Source: Ardenticatenaceae bacterium
Lineage (GTDB): Bacteria; Chloroflexota; Anaerolineae; Promineifilales; Promineifilaceae
DNA length: 64,000 nt
Assembly (NCBI GenBank): GCA_020634455.1
Contig: JACKBQ010000001.1
Span: 3,968,001-4,032,000, forward strand
Reading direction: 5' to 3'
Within the stretch, counting starts at the first letter, position 1, and the number at the start of each line of letters is the position of its first letter. The notes under the pieces were generated by a model, which was given only the letters and a program-made list of their open reading frames with translations, had not been told where the DNA came from and did no database searches. Positions 1 through 9,480 of this stretch are shown here, one piece after another. A program made the position numbers and the translations under genes.

Positions 1-774
1 GCGGCCAAAATTGCCCAGCTTCTAGTTTATGGCGCAACCGTGTTGCTGGTTGATGGCACCTACGACGACGCTTTCGACCTCTGCCTGGCCGCGACAGAAA
101 AGTTTGGCTGGTACTGCCGCAACACGGGCTACAATCCGTACATGGCTGAGGGCAAGAAAACCGTTACTTTTGAACTGTACGCGCAACTTATGCAGCAGAG
201 AGCGACCGACGCGCCGCCCATCACCCACCTGTTTGTCTCTGTGGGGGATGGTTGCATCATCAGCGGCGTGTTTAAGGGTGTGCGGGATTTGGTGGCCGCG
301 GGCTACCTGGCGCAAATGCCCAAAATCATCGGCGTGCAGGCGGAGGGTTCGGCCTTTTTGCACGAAGCGTGGGCCAACGATGAGGATGTGCTAACGAAGC
401 CACCCATCGCGGCCAACACGGTAGCCGACAGCATTAGCGCAGGCTTGCCACGAGACAGAATCAAGGCGATTACGGCCGTTCGCCAAACCAACGGCGCATT
501 CATCACCGTAACAGACGCGCAAATTTTGGCAGCTATTCCCGCCCTGGCCCAGGGCAGCGGTGTTTTTGCCGAGCCAGCTTCAGCAGCAACCTATGCCGGC
601 TTCCTAAAAGCAGCTCAAACCGGGCTGATTGGTCCAAACGACCGCGTGGCGCTTATCCTCACTGGCAATGGGCTAAAGGATGTGCAGTCGGCGATGAAGT
701 CGGTTGGTAATGCTGTGACGATTCCGGCGGAAATTACGGCCGTAGAGCGTATTTTTAACCAGAAGGGAGTTTAG
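1..774 (+). CDS. thrC: Threonine synthase, C-terminal part (5' end outside window)
   Basis: The frame is open from the first base, so the gene starts upstream and about 257 codons are seen. The enzyme converts O-phosphohomoserine to threonine with pyridoxal phosphate (fold type II). Visible signs are the glycine-rich phosphate-binding loop SVGDGCIISG near residue 82 and the C-terminal LTGNGLKD block typical of threonine synthases; the lysine that binds PLP lies outside the window. An internal GTG at 40 is not the real start. A hairpin repeat follows the TAG stop directly. Another fold II enzyme is possible, but the terminal block favours ThrC. Confidence 0.82.
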   Translation, partial: AAKIAQLLVYGATVLLVDGTYDDAFDLCLAATEKFGWYCRNTGYNPYMAEGKKTVTFELYAQLMQQRATDAPPITHLFVSVGDGCIISGVFKGVRDLVAAGYLAQMPKIIGVQAEGSAFLHEAWANDEDVLTKPPIAANTVADSISAGLPRDRIKAITAVRQTNGAFITVTDAQILAAIPALAQGSGVFAEPASAATYAGFLKAAQTGLIGPNDRVALILTGNGLKDVQSAMKSVGNAVTIPAEITAVERIFNQKGV

Positions 775-841
775 GAAGTGAAAAGTGATAAGTAAAAGTA
801 AAAAGTTTTCTTTTCACTCATCACTTTTTACTTTTCACTTC
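775..841. repeat. Intergenic long inverted repeat (GTGAAAAGTG family)
   Basis: An A/T-rich inverted repeat begins right after the thrC stop. The left part GAAGTGAAAAGTGATAAGTA pairs with a right part ending TACTTTTCACTTC around a loop of about five bases. It could act as a terminator for thrC, but the lack of a clean T tract and its resemblance to the other formulaic gap hairpins argue for a repeat element. Confidence 0.7.
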
Positions 842-873
842 ATTCTCCCCCCAACAAATTCGTAGATAAAATC

Positions 874-1830
874 ATGACTCAAACCAAACCAATCATCTCC
901 ATCGTTGCGCCTGTTTTTAATGAAGAAGCCGTCCTGACCGAGCTGCACCGCCGCGTGAGCGGCGTCATGAACCAGCTTGGTGAGCCGTGGGAGCTGGTGC
1001 TGGTCAATGACGGCAGTCGAGACCGCTCGGCAGAAGTCATTGCCGAGCTGCACCAAAAAGATCCCCACGTAAAGGGCATCAGCTTCTCCCGCAATTTTGG
1101 CTTTCAGGTGGCTGTTACCGCTGGGCTAAACCACGCCCAGGGGGACGCCGTCATCCTCACCGATGCCGATTTGCAGGACCCGCCTGAAGTGTACCCGGAG
1201 ATGATTGCCAAATGGCGTGAAGGGTACGAGGTGGTGTACGGCGTGCGGGCCAGCCGGGTTGGAGAAACCTGGTTTAAGTTGTTTACCGCCAAAGTGTTTT
1301 ATCGGCTCATTCGGCGCATTACCAAAATTGATATTCCGCTGGACACGGGCGACTTTCGCCTGATGGATCGACGGGTGGTGCAGGCGATTAACAACATGCC
1401 AGAGCGCAACCGCTTTTTGCGCGGCATGATTCCCTGGGTGGGCTTTAAGCAAACGGGCGTGGAGTACGAACGCGCCAGCCGCTTTGCCGGGGAGTCTAAA
1501 TTTGGCAGTGTGCGGCAAATGCTGCCATTTGCTCTGGATGCGATTACCAGTTTTTCTTATTTGCCGTTGCAATTAGCTACCTATCTCGGCTTTATCATTG
1601 CCATTATCAGCGGGTTGGCAATTTTGACGGTTATTTTGTTGCGGTTGTTTGGGCCAGAAAGTCCGCTGTTGGGGCAGGCGACTACGTTGGTCTCGGTGCT
1701 GTTTTTGGGGGGAGTTCAGCTCATCAGTCTAGGCATTATTGGTGAATATTTGGGGCGAATTTATGATGAAGTGAAGGGACGGCCGTTGTATCTGGTGGAT
1801 GAAAAGTGGGGCTTCCCTGAAGAGAAATAA
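874..1830 (+). CDS. GtrB/DPM-like family 2 glycosyltransferase
   Basis: A 318-residue GT-A enzyme of the type that moves a sugar from a nucleotide donor to a polyprenyl phosphate at the cytoplasmic membrane face. The N-terminus has VAPVFNEE, then LVNDGSRD near residue 45 and the DXD-like DADLQDPPE near residue 98. Two hydrophobic helices lie around residues 230-260 and 268-292, as in GtrB/ArnC-like proteins. The ATG at 874 has no clear Shine-Dalgarno site but gives the usual family N-terminus. The substrate sugar cannot be read from sequence. The GT-C protein at 2904-7052 could use such a polyprenyl-linked sugar; that link is inference. Confidence 0.88.
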   Translation: MTQTKPIISIVAPVFNEEAVLTELHRRVSGVMNQLGEPWELVLVNDGSRDRSAEVIAELHQKDPHVKGISFSRNFGFQVAVTAGLNHAQGDAVILTDADLQDPPEVYPEMIAKWREGYEVVYGVRASRVGETWFKLFTAKVFYRLIRRITKIDIPLDTGDFRLMDRRVVQAINNMPERNRFLRGMIPWVGFKQTGVEYERASRFAGESKFGSVRQMLPFALDAITSFSYLPLQLATYLGFIIAIISGLAILTVILLRLFGPESPLLGQATTLVSVLFLGGVQLISLGIIGEYLGRIYDEVKGRPLYLVDEKWGFPEEK

Positions 1831-1900
1831 TGCTTGGGTTCTCGTGTCGAAAGTGCGGCAACGGCCGTTGGGTAACAAAATCTATCTTATAAGGAGTATG

Positions 1901-2869
1901 ATGAAACAGGTCAGAAAAATATTCGGCTTTGGTACGATTTTTATTTTGTTAACTTTCATGGTTGCTAATATTGCTGCGTTAGGGCAGGAGCGGTCGGTCA
2001 ATGTAAACGGCCGTTTGCCTCAAGGAAGCAACGCCCCTCTTTATCTTCCCTTTGTGGCAGGCCCGCCTTTTGTTGGAGAGGGCATTCTTTTCTCGTCTAA
2101 TCGGGATGGGAATTATGAAATTTATGTGATGAATGGCGATGGGAGTCAACAAACGAACCTAACTATGGAATTCGATGATGATATTCAAGCAAGCTGGTCT
2201 CCTGACGGTACCCGCATTGTCTTTGTCTCTAACCGTTCTCCATTTATAACCGCAGCGTATCAAATATATGTTATGGGCGCAGATGGCAATGATCCGGTGG
2301 CGCTAACCGATAATTCTGGCAGCAAAGAGCCGGATTGGTCGCCGGATGGTCAAGCGATAATTTTTTCCTGGGGAGATCACCTTTATAAAATGAAGCCTGA
2401 TGGCACGGAGCTTGTGGGGGTCATTAACTCTGCTACGGCCGAAGGTTTTGCACATTGGTCACCAGATGGTCAACAGATTGTCTTTACCTATCACCAGGGC
2501 TATAACAATTCTGAAATCTATAAAGCAAATATAGATGGGTCAAACTTTACACGATTAACTTTTCACGGTGGTTTGGTGGGTGCGCCAAAGTGGTCGCCAG
2601 ACGGAAGCCGCATTGCGTACTCTTACTCACCTGATTTATCGGGAAACTGGGAAGTGTATATCATGAATTCCGATGGATCTTCAGCTGTGAACATTTCCAA
2701 TCATGGGGCAAAAGATTTTAGCCCTGTTTGGTCGCCTGATGGTTCCCAATTAGCCTTTATTTCAGACCGTGATGGCGATAATGAGGTTTACGTGATGAAT
2801 GTAGATGGCTCTGGTCTGGTGCAGCTTACCCATAATGATGCTTGGGAAAATGTAACTGATTGGCGTTGA
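1901..2869 (+). CDS. Secreted TolB-like WD40/PD40 beta-propeller protein
   Basis: Start set at 1901 behind AAGGAG (1891-1896); the ATG at 1898 is too close to it. The 322-residue product opens with a signal peptide (basic MKQVRK, then about 20 hydrophobic residues). A short motif LYLPFV follows near residue 50, then about six propeller repeats of the PD40 type. Each repeat carries a W(S/D)PDG block and a following IY.MN.DGS block, as in TolB C-terminal propellers. It is probably an exported binding or scaffold protein. No catalytic residues are visible, and it is not next to tolQR or pal genes, so a Tol role is unlikely. Confidence 0.85.
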   Translation: MKQVRKIFGFGTIFILLTFMVANIAALGQERSVNVNGRLPQGSNAPLYLPFVAGPPFVGEGILFSSNRDGNYEIYVMNGDGSQQTNLTMEFDDDIQASWSPDGTRIVFVSNRSPFITAAYQIYVMGADGNDPVALTDNSGSKEPDWSPDGQAIIFSWGDHLYKMKPDGTELVGVINSATAEGFAHWSPDGQQIVFTYHQGYNNSEIYKANIDGSNFTRLTFHGGLVGAPKWSPDGSRIAYSYSPDLSGNWEVYIMNSDGSSAVNISNHGAKDFSPVWSPDGSQLAFISDRDGDNEVYVMNVDGSGLVQLTHNDAWENVTDWR

Positions 2870-2903
2870 GCCGGTTGAAAGCGGTATGCATCTTCAATAG
2901 GTT

Positions 2904-5900
2904 TTACGGCCGTATCTGCACCATACCTAACGAAACGGCCGTTTCTTCACCACCAAATACCTGTCGCTCCCCCGTGACTGGATCATACATGCCAACGAAT
3001 AGCTGGGCTGTCTGGGCAGGCGCGTCTGCTGCGATGGTTAGCTCGTATCGGTCAATGAGCTGTTCGCCGGGCTGCCAACTGCTGGTAGGGCGAGTGCCAA
3101 ACAGCGGGATACCATCTTGCTGAGCCACCATCTGCCCATCAGCCCCAATGAGGTGGACAAAGACAGTCCAGTCGGCTGGCGGGGGCTGGGTTGCTTGCCA
3201 GACAAGCGTCACGGTGAGATTGTCGCCGGGGGATAAGACGAGGTTTGTTTGTGGGGAACGGCCGTTTACCAGCCAAAAATACCCCTCCAGCGTTAGCCAA
3301 TTGCCCAATGGTCGGTTTAACGGCCGTAAAACATCGGCCAACCCAGATTGGGTGCGAAACGCTTGCAGCTGTAGCTTTTGCAGCGACACATCCAATTCGT
3401 GCAGTAAATGATAATCTAACCAGCGCGGAACCACATCGGTGGGGTCTACAGCATTGTTTTTGGCGGGAACAAACCAGATGCGCTTGTAGCTGCTGGCCAA
3501 ATTTGCCAATTCTGCCTCGATAATCGAGTCAGCGACCCCAAAATCTTCCGGTTGGCGCACGCGGGGCAGGGCCAAATTGCGCAGGTAATATTCAAATGCG
3601 GGGTCTGGCGCATGAAGCAGCAGCAAATCGCCCGGCTCGGCGGCGTTGGCAATTTCGGTCACAACGCTGCGGTAGCCTAAATACCGCTGGTACTCATCCG
3701 GCTTGCTGTAATAGTTGCCAATGCTTAGCAAATTAGCGCCCAATAGCAGCGCCAGGCCACCCATTGCCAGCCAGGTGCGGCGCTGCTGCCATAAAGCCAC
3801 AATGCCGATGGCAATGAGCAACCACCAGCCAGGGGCAATAATCGCCAAATAATAATCATTGAAGATTTCCCGCCGAAAGCGCAGCAAGTAAAGTGCCCAG
3901 GTCGCGCCTCCCATCCAGGCCGCCAGTGCCCAGGCCCAGGCAGGCTGCTGCTGCTTGAGCCAAAACCAGCCGCGCACCAGCAGGGCAAAGGCAACCAGCA
4001 GCAGCCAACGTGCCAACGGCCAAGCAAATGGTGCGCCAACGGTGAGGCTGTTGCCCACGTCTAGCAAAAAGGTGGCCAGGGCGGCCCGCAGGTTTGCCAC
4101 AAGATGTTCCGAAGCCAGGGCGGACAAGGTAATGAGTGGCCAGGGCAAAAAGAGCAGCCCGGCGACCCCGGCGGCGGCAAGCCATTCTCGCAGCTTGGCC
4201 CACCGCTGCGGCTGAAGCCAGACGTAAACCGCATGGGTGAGTATGGTAAAGATGCCAAAGTAATGGCCATGTGCGGTAAGGGCCACCGCCAGGGCGTACG
4301 CCAGCCAGAGCCATCGGGTTTTTTCGCGTTTGCAGGCGTGGATGATGAGGATGTTGGCCAGAACGGTAAAACTCAAGGCGACATCGTACTGGTTGTGGAC
4401 TTCCTGGGAGAGCCAGATGAGCGTTTGGGATACGGCCGTAAACAACCCCACCAACGCCCCCACTCGCCGACCTGCCACCAGCCGCCCCCACTCAGCCATG
4501 AGCGGCACCAGCAGCAGGCCAAACGCCAGCCCCGGCATTCGCATGGCAAATTCAGTGGTTCCGGCCATAACAATTTGCAACCGAATAAGCAAAAAGTGCA
4601 GCAATGAATGCGGCTCGCCTAACTGCGCCAAACTGGTGATGATTTGGCCGGTAGGCAAGCTGGCCATCAGGTAGCTGAACCCTTCATCCCCGCGCAGCTC
4701 TTGCGTAGCAGTGGTGACGATACGCAGCCCCCAGGCAACAAGCGTCAGCAGCAGCAGGTAGATGCGCCACTGTTTCCCGCTGCGTAGTTGCGGCAGGCTT
4801 ACGGTTGGCAACGCGGGCAGGGGCCAGGCGATGGGGCGGCGCTGGTGGGCGGTAAAGGTGCGGGGTTTGTAGATGAGTACGGCCGTTCCCAACACAATCA
4901 GCAGTGAAACTGCCAATCCTACCGGAACCTGCCAGGGACGATATTGCCAGACGACCGTGTGCGTACCCGCAGGCAGCCATACGCCCTGGAAGGCGTAATT
5001 GACGGTTAGCAATTCCGCTGGTTGCCCATCAACCAGCACCTGCCAGCCAGGTAAATCCCATTCGCTTAGCACCATCAGGCCGGCGGTTTCGGTGGTGACC
5101 GCAAGCTGGGTAAATCCGGCGCGGCGTGTTTCCACTTGAACCTGTGGGGGAGTGTTTGGCATTTGTGTTGACCAGTTGTTTTCGGTAGCGAGTACGGCCG
5201 TCTGGTTGAGGTCAAATTCGGGCGTGGCAAGCGTTCTGAGGACGGTGTCACTATCTGGCGCGACAAGCAGTTCGTACACCATCCAGGCATACGGTTGCGG
5301 GGAGTCCAGACGGTACAGGGTAGCTGTCACAGGCTCGCCGGGGACGATGGAGTGGGTGATGGGGGCAACGGCCGTTAACGGTACGCCTGGTTCTGGTTCT
5401 GCTTGCAAGGTATGGGTGACGTTGAGCAGCGCCCAGCGGGTGGGCAAGGGCAGTTCTTCCAGACGGGCCAGCTTTTCATACTTGAGCGGGCTGATGCCGC
5501 GAATGTCGGCCAGATCGTAAATTTCGCCGACGTTGCTCCAAAAAACGAGCCGTGAATCAATGCGTCCGACGGTTTCTCCGTTGTGCAGGGCATCCAGCCA
5601 GGCGGGCTGCGGCCAAAAAACGGTGGGCGATTGGCGTACCCGGCTGAGGCCAGGTGCGGTGGTCAGGTACAAATCGCCAGCCAGCAGCAGGGCTAGCAGC
5701 CAGAGCTGCATTTTGGGCCAGCGCATTTTGGCCAGCAGCAGGGCAAAAACCAGCAGCAGCAGGAGCCGCTGCCCCAAAATGGGCCACCAGTCGCGGCTGG
5801 CCAAAGCGGGGGCGATGATGAAGCTAACGGCCGTTCCCACCAATCCCGCTAGTAGCACTAACCCCCAGCGGCGAACGGCCGTTTGCCGTTCCGCATCGGC

Positions 5901-7052
5901 CATTTTTTGCCACACCAGCGCGCCAAACCCGGCCAGCAGGGCCAGCGCCAGGCTGAAAAAGGCTAGCCATCGTTCCTGGGAGCGGAACAGGGTAAGGCCG
6001 GGCAGAATTTTGTAGAGGATGGCAAACAGGAACCCGTTGTCCCCTAGTGAGAGGATGGCGGCGAGAACGGCCGTTCCCACCCAAAATTTGGCTTCGGTGT
6101 TGCGTAAATGGAAACGGCCGTGCCACGCCATCAAGACCAGCAGCAGCGCTCCCGTGCCCACTGCCATCGGTGCCCAAAGGGAGATGGCGCTGGGCAGCAG
6201 CAGTTGCAAAAAATCTTCCAGCGGCAGTCCGCCGGAGACAAAGGCGTAATCTACCGAAGCGCGGGAGCTGGCCTGGCTGTAGGCCACAACGGGCAGCCAG
6301 GCGGCGGTGGCGCTGCCCAGTGTTACCAATCCGGCCAGAATTCCCACTTTGGCCAGCGTGCCAAATGCCCAGCCGCGCTGCCAGCCCAGGAAAATTGCAT
6401 AGGCGGCGATGAAATAGCTAATTTGCAAAAAGGTTTGGGGATGCCCGGCGGTGAAAGCGACCCCTAAAAACAGGGCGGCGGCAAGTAAGGGGCGTAGGTG
6501 AACGGCCGTATCTTCCCGCATAGCCCGGCGCAGCAGCAGCATAATCAGCGGCAGCCAGGTGATGGTCTCCAAGATGGCCAATTGCAGCAGCGGGTAGGAG
6601 GTGAGGTAGCCGCCCAACCCAAACACGATGGCGCTGACGAGGGCGGCATCCTGGCGGCGTAAAATGTCATAGGCCAGCAGGTAGGTGAACAGCCCGGCCA
6701 GCCAGAGGTGCAAAATGCCTTCAAATTCGAGGACGTAGTAGGTGTAGCCCCAGGGCAACGAGCCGAGAATGGTGAGCCAACGAACGGGGTAGAAAACGGC
6801 CGCTTGCGGATCGGCCACGAAGGGGAAGCCGCCATAGCTGCCCGGCGACCAAAGCGGCAGTCGTCCGGCGGCCATTTCGCGGGATTGAAACAGGGCAAAG
6901 GCGTGGAACTGGCCGGAAAAATCGCCGTTGGGCAGCCGATCGAGGCCAAGCAGGATGGTAAAAAAGGTGAGGCAGGCGAGGACGGTGTAGAGGAGGAACG
7001 GCCGTTTATGCCGCTGCCAAAATTGAACCAGAGAATGCACACCAGAACCCAT
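2904..7052 (-). CDS. YfhO-like / GT-C glycosyltransferase fusion membrane protein
   Basis: A single 1382-residue frame combines two membrane proteins. Residues about 15-730 resemble YfhO-type proteins: many helices, the loop RLPLWSPGSYGGFPF, and a soluble end with WQVLVDGQPAE and WLPAGTHTVVWQYRP. From about residue 760 a second multi-helix unit begins with the GT-C signature ELRGDEGFSYLM and EPHSLLHFLL, as in PMT/ArnT-like transferases. A C-terminal beta-sandwich of about 120 residues follows. The likely role is extracytoplasmic sugar transfer from a polyprenyl-linked donor. It follows moaA by 46 bases on the same strand. A TACAAT box at 7061-7066 lies 8 bases before the ATG, with no good Shine-Dalgarno site. 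Confidence 0.85.
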   Translation of the reverse strand: MGSGVHSLVQFWQRHKRPFLLYTVLACLTFFTILLGLDRLPNGDFSGQFHAFALFQSREMAAGRLPLWSPGSYGGFPFVADPQAAVFYPVRWLTILGSLPWGYTYYVLEFEGILHLWLAGLFTYLLAYDILRRQDAALVSAIVFGLGGYLTSYPLLQLAILETITWLPLIMLLLRRAMREDTAVHLRPLLAAALFLGVAFTAGHPQTFLQISYFIAAYAIFLGWQRGWAFGTLAKVGILAGLVTLGSATAAWLPVVAYSQASSRASVDYAFVSGGLPLEDFLQLLLPSAISLWAPMAVGTGALLLVLMAWHGRFHLRNTEAKFWVGTAVLAAILSLGDNGFLFAILYKILPGLTLFRSQERWLAFFSLALALLAGFGALVWQKMADAERQTAVRRWGLVLLAGLVGTAVSFIIAPALASRDWWPILGQRLLLLLVFALLLAKMRWPKMQLWLLALLLAGDLYLTTAPGLSRVRQSPTVFWPQPAWLDALHNGETVGRIDSRLVFWSNVGEIYDLADIRGISPLKYEKLARLEELPLPTRWALLNVTHTLQAEPEPGVPLTAVAPITHSIVPGEPVTATLYRLDSPQPYAWMVYELLVAPDSDTVLRTLATPEFDLNQTAVLATENNWSTQMPNTPPQVQVETRRAGFTQLAVTTETAGLMVLSEWDLPGWQVLVDGQPAELLTVNYAFQGVWLPAGTHTVVWQYRPWQVPVGLAVSLLIVLGTAVLIYKPRTFTAHQRRPIAWPLPALPTVSLPQLRSGKQWRIYLLLLTLVAWGLRIVTTATQELRGDEGFSYLMASLPTGQIITSLAQLGEPHSLLHFLLIRLQIVMAGTTEFAMRMPGLAFGLLLVPLMAEWGRLVAGRRVGALVGLFTAVSQTLIWLSQEVHNQYDVALSFTVLANILIIHACKREKTRWLWLAYALAVALTAHGHYFGIFTILTHAVYVWLQPQRWAKLREWLAAAGVAGLLFLPWPLITLSALASEHLVANLRAALATFLLDVGNSLTVGAPFAWPLARWLLLVAFALLVRGWFWLKQQQPAWAWALAAWMGGATWALYLLRFRREIFNDYYLAIIAPGWWLLIAIGIVALWQQRRTWLAMGGLALLLGANLLSIGNYYSKPDEYQRYLGYRSVVTEIANAAEPGDLLLLHAPDPAFEYYLRNLALPRVRQPEDFGVADSIIEAELANLASSYKRIWFVPAKNNAVDPTDVVPRWLDYHLLHELDVSLQKLQLQAFRTQSGLADVLRPLNRPLGNWLTLEGYFWLVNGRSPQTNLVLSPGDNLTVTLVWQATQPPPADWTVFVHLIGADGQMVAQQDGIPLFGTRPTSSWQPGEQLIDRYELTIAADAPAQTAQLFVGMYDPVTGERQVFGGEETAVSLGMVQIRP

Positions 7053-7098
7053 GATACCCGATTGTACTCATCTGGCGGGCGTTCGGCTATGCCAGTTA

Positions 7099-8124
7099 TT
7101 AGCCGCCCAGGCGGTACATTTCTGCGCCTTTGTGGGGGAGGCGAGTGAAGGAGGTGCGCAGCTCCGAGTAGCGGTCGGTGCGGCGCTGCCAGACGCCGCC
7201 GATGCGTTCTAGCATCTCTTCGTCACTGGCCCCTTCGCGCAGTGGGGCACGTAAATCGGTGCCGTGGTGGGCAAAGAGACAGGTGTAATATTCCCCGGCG
7301 CTGGAGAGGCGGGCGCGGGTGCAGTCGCCGCAAAATGGTTTGGTGACGGAGGCGATAATGCCAATTTCACCTTTGCCGTCCAGGTAGCGATAGCGGTTGG
7401 CCACCTCGCCGGGGTAGTTGGGCGGCACGGGCTGGATGGGCATTTCGGCATCAATTTTGGCCAGAATTTCGTCGGCTGTTACCACGTCATCTAGTTTCCA
7501 GCCGTTCAGATTGCCCACGTCCATGTACTCAATGTAGCGGACGATGTGACCGCTGCCCTTGAAGTGGCGAGCCAGATCAACCAGGGTGTGGTCGTTGACC
7601 CCTTTTTTGACGACGCAATTAATTTTCATTTTGGTGAAGCCCACGGCTTCGGCGGCGGCCAGCCCTTCCAGCACACGCTCGACGGTTGAGCGACGGCCGT
7701 TTAACACCTGAAATACCTCATTGTCGAGCGAGTCCAAACTGATGGTGAGCCGATGCAGTCCCGCATCTTTAAGCGCCTGGGCTTGTTTGGGCAGGTAAAA
7801 AGCGTTGGTGGTTAGCGCTAAATCTTCGATGCCGGGCACCTGCGCCAGCCGGGCAATGAGCGCGGGCAGGTGAGGCCGAATGAGTGGTTCGCCCCCCGTC
7901 AGGCGGAACTTGGTGACGCCGAGCTGGGCAAACAGGGTGGCCAGCCGCACAATTTCATCGTCGCTGAGCAGCTCGTCCTTGTTGAGGAAGTTGTAATCTG
8001 CGCCGAAAATTTCGGCGGGCATGCAGTAGGGGCAGCGGAAGTTGCATTTGTCTATAACGGAGATGCGCAGGTCCCGGATGGGACGGCCGAATTTGTCTAC
8101 AATTTGTTGTGGGTGTGTGTTCAT
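7099..8124 (-). CDS. moaA: GTP 3',8-cyclase MoaA (molybdenum cofactor)
   Basis: A 341-residue radical SAM enzyme for the first step of molybdopterin synthesis, converting GTP to 3',8-cyclo-dihydro-GTP. The N-terminal 4Fe-4S motif CNFRCPYC lies near residue 27. The second cluster is bound by cysteines of KPFCGDCTRARLS and a later YTCLF. The protein ends in the Gly-Gly pair (YRLGG) needed for MoaA activity. Length is normal. No other moa genes are in the window. The start codon follows only a weak GGGAAAA site. Confidence 0.95.
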   Translation of the reverse strand: MNTHPQQIVDKFGRPIRDLRISVIDKCNFRCPYCMPAEIFGADYNFLNKDELLSDDEIVRLATLFAQLGVTKFRLTGGEPLIRPHLPALIARLAQVPGIEDLALTTNAFYLPKQAQALKDAGLHRLTISLDSLDNEVFQVLNGRRSTVERVLEGLAAAEAVGFTKMKINCVVKKGVNDHTLVDLARHFKGSGHIVRYIEYMDVGNLNGWKLDDVVTADEILAKIDAEMPIQPVPPNYPGEVANRYRYLDGKGEIGIIASVTKPFCGDCTRARLSSAGEYYTCLFAHHGTDLRAPLREGASDEEMLERIGGVWQRRTDRYSELRTSFTRLPHKGAEMYRLGG

Positions 8125-8273
8125 GGTTTTTCCCGTTTGCTGAATTCAGGTATGGGCAAATCTATCGCAAAACGGCCGTAAGTCAATGAATTTGCGCAAG
8201 ATTTGCTGAACCATTAACCAGCTTGTGTTGCTTAACCCAAGGGATTGCGTAGGGAAATCACCCCTTTTGCACC

Positions 8274-8301
8274 CTGTCAGACGGCCGTTTCCGTGTATAA
8301 T
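8274..8301 (+). promoter_or_regulatory. Candidate promoter of the LCP gene with ACGGCCGT in the spacer
   Basis: A perfect TATAAT box (8296-8301) lies 16 bases after CTGTCA (8274-8279, 4 of 6 matches to the -35 consensus). The spacer contains an exact ACGGCCGT palindrome at 8281-8288. Transcripts would carry a leader of about 100 bases with the hairpin repeat at 8325-8389. Confidence 0.5.
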
Positions 8302-8324
8302 GCACCCTGTTTGGAATAAATTTT

Positions 8325-8389
8325 GCCACAGAGGGCGCAGAGATTTTGGAGAAGGGAAAAATCTCTATTGCCTCTGTGAACTCTGTGGC
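8325..8389. repeat. Intergenic hairpin repeat (CCACAGAGG family)
   Basis: GCCACAGAGGGCGCAGAGAT at the left pairs with a right arm ending CTCTGTGGC, across A/T-rich middle sequence. Related copies lie at 17862-17924 and 19515-19573, and half elements at 53789-53861 and 62380-62404. Here it ends with a T run immediately before the ribosome binding site of the LCP gene, so it could influence translation. Confidence 0.75.
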
Positions 8390-8406
8390 TTTTTTAGGAG
8401 TTTGTA

Positions 8407-9474
8407 TTGAGAAGCTCACAACCTGCTTTACCTGGCTGGCTAACGTACCTCATTTCTATCGCCTTCGTGTTTTCTGGCATTGCCGTGGTGGTGTTTGCCT
8501 ATTTCACGTTTCAGGTCATGTTGAATCGGCCGTTGAACCCGCTGGAATCGGCTGCGGCGGCCGTGGCCGGGGTGGATTTATCTCTGGAGCAAGAAGGGCC
8601 GTCTGACGTGCCCACGCTGTTGCCTGGCCAACCCACGCCCACACTTATTCCCACCAGCGAACCGTGGGAAGGGGATGAGCGCGTGAACATTCTTTTGATG
8701 GGCATTGACCGTCGTCCTGGCGAGGCATTTATCTCCCGCACCGACAGCATCATGATCCTGTCGCTCGATCCCAAGACAGATACGGCCGCTATCTTGTCAA
8801 TCCCCCGTGATTTGTATGTACTCATCCCAGGGCACGGGCGGGATCGCATCAACACCGCGTTTGTGTATGGCTCGGCTGGCAACAACCCGGTGGGCGGCGC
8901 AGCACTCTCGATGCAGACTGTTGAATACAATTTGGGCGTACCCATTCACCACTACATTTTGGTGGATTTTAGCGCGGTTATTAACGGTATTAACGCGTTG
9001 GGTGGTATTGATGTGTACGTGCCCACCGCCATTAACGATCCAACTTACCCCAGCATGGACTACGGCTTTGATCCGCTTTACATCCCCGCCGGGCAAAACC
9101 ATTTTGATGGCGCTTTGGCGCTGAAATATGCCCGAACCCGTCACCAGGATAACGATTTTGGCCGGGCTTCCCGGCAGCAGCAGGTGATTTTGGCTATCAA
9201 GCAGCGGGTGGCGGCGCTGGGCTTTACGGGGATGATTGCCCAGGCGGGTACGCTTTACCAGCAGGTGGAAAATGGTATCCGGACCGATTTAAGCCTGGAG
9301 CAAATGATTCGCCTGGCAACGGCGGCCAACGGCATTGATTCAGAGGATATTCGGAATGATGTGCTGGATTATGATTATGTTTCCAGCTATTTGACCGAAG
9401 GCGGGGCGCAGGTGTTGATTTTGGAGAATGAGAAAGCGGCCGTTTTGATTCAAGATTTGTTTTATAGCGAGTAA
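8407..9474 (+). CDS. LytR-CpsA-Psr (LCP) family protein
   Basis: A TTG start at 8407 is chosen because AGGAG (8396-8400) lies six bases upstream. The 355-residue protein has one N-terminal membrane helix (about 10-35), a Pro/Thr-rich stretch, and an extracytoplasmic LCP domain from about residue 95. Family signatures are NILLMGIDRRPG, RTDSIMILS, SIPRDLYV and the Arg-rich KYARTRHQDNDFGRASRQQQ. LCP enzymes transfer polyprenyl-pyrophosphate-linked glycopolymers to peptidoglycan or protein acceptors, which fits the glycosyltransferases upstream. A strong terminator follows directly. Confidence 0.93.
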   Translation: MRSSQPALPGWLTYLISIAFVFSGIAVVVFAYFTFQVMLNRPLNPLESAAAAVAGVDLSLEQEGPSDVPTLLPGQPTPTLIPTSEPWEGDERVNILLMGIDRRPGEAFISRTDSIMILSLDPKTDTAAILSIPRDLYVLIPGHGRDRINTAFVYGSAGNNPVGGAALSMQTVEYNLGVPIHHYILVDFSAVINGINALGGIDVYVPTAINDPTYPSMDYGFDPLYIPAGQNHFDGALALKYARTRHQDNDFGRASRQQQVILAIKQRVAALGFTGMIAQAGTLYQQVENGIRTDLSLEQMIRLATAANGIDSEDIRNDVLDYDYVSSYLTEGGAQVLILENEKAAVLIQDLFYSE

Positions 9475-9480
9475 ACATGA

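Noticed and set aside
775..841. CRISPR-like spacing of repeated words in gaps
   Set aside because: The repeated words form single hairpins; there are no regularly spaced repeats with unique spacers and no cas genes.
1126..1572. Long antisense frame in the glycosyltransferase gene
   Set aside because: A shadow of the real gene with no family pattern and no start signal; the same holds for the many antisense frames in 3.8-6.5 kb and 48.1-50.7 kb.
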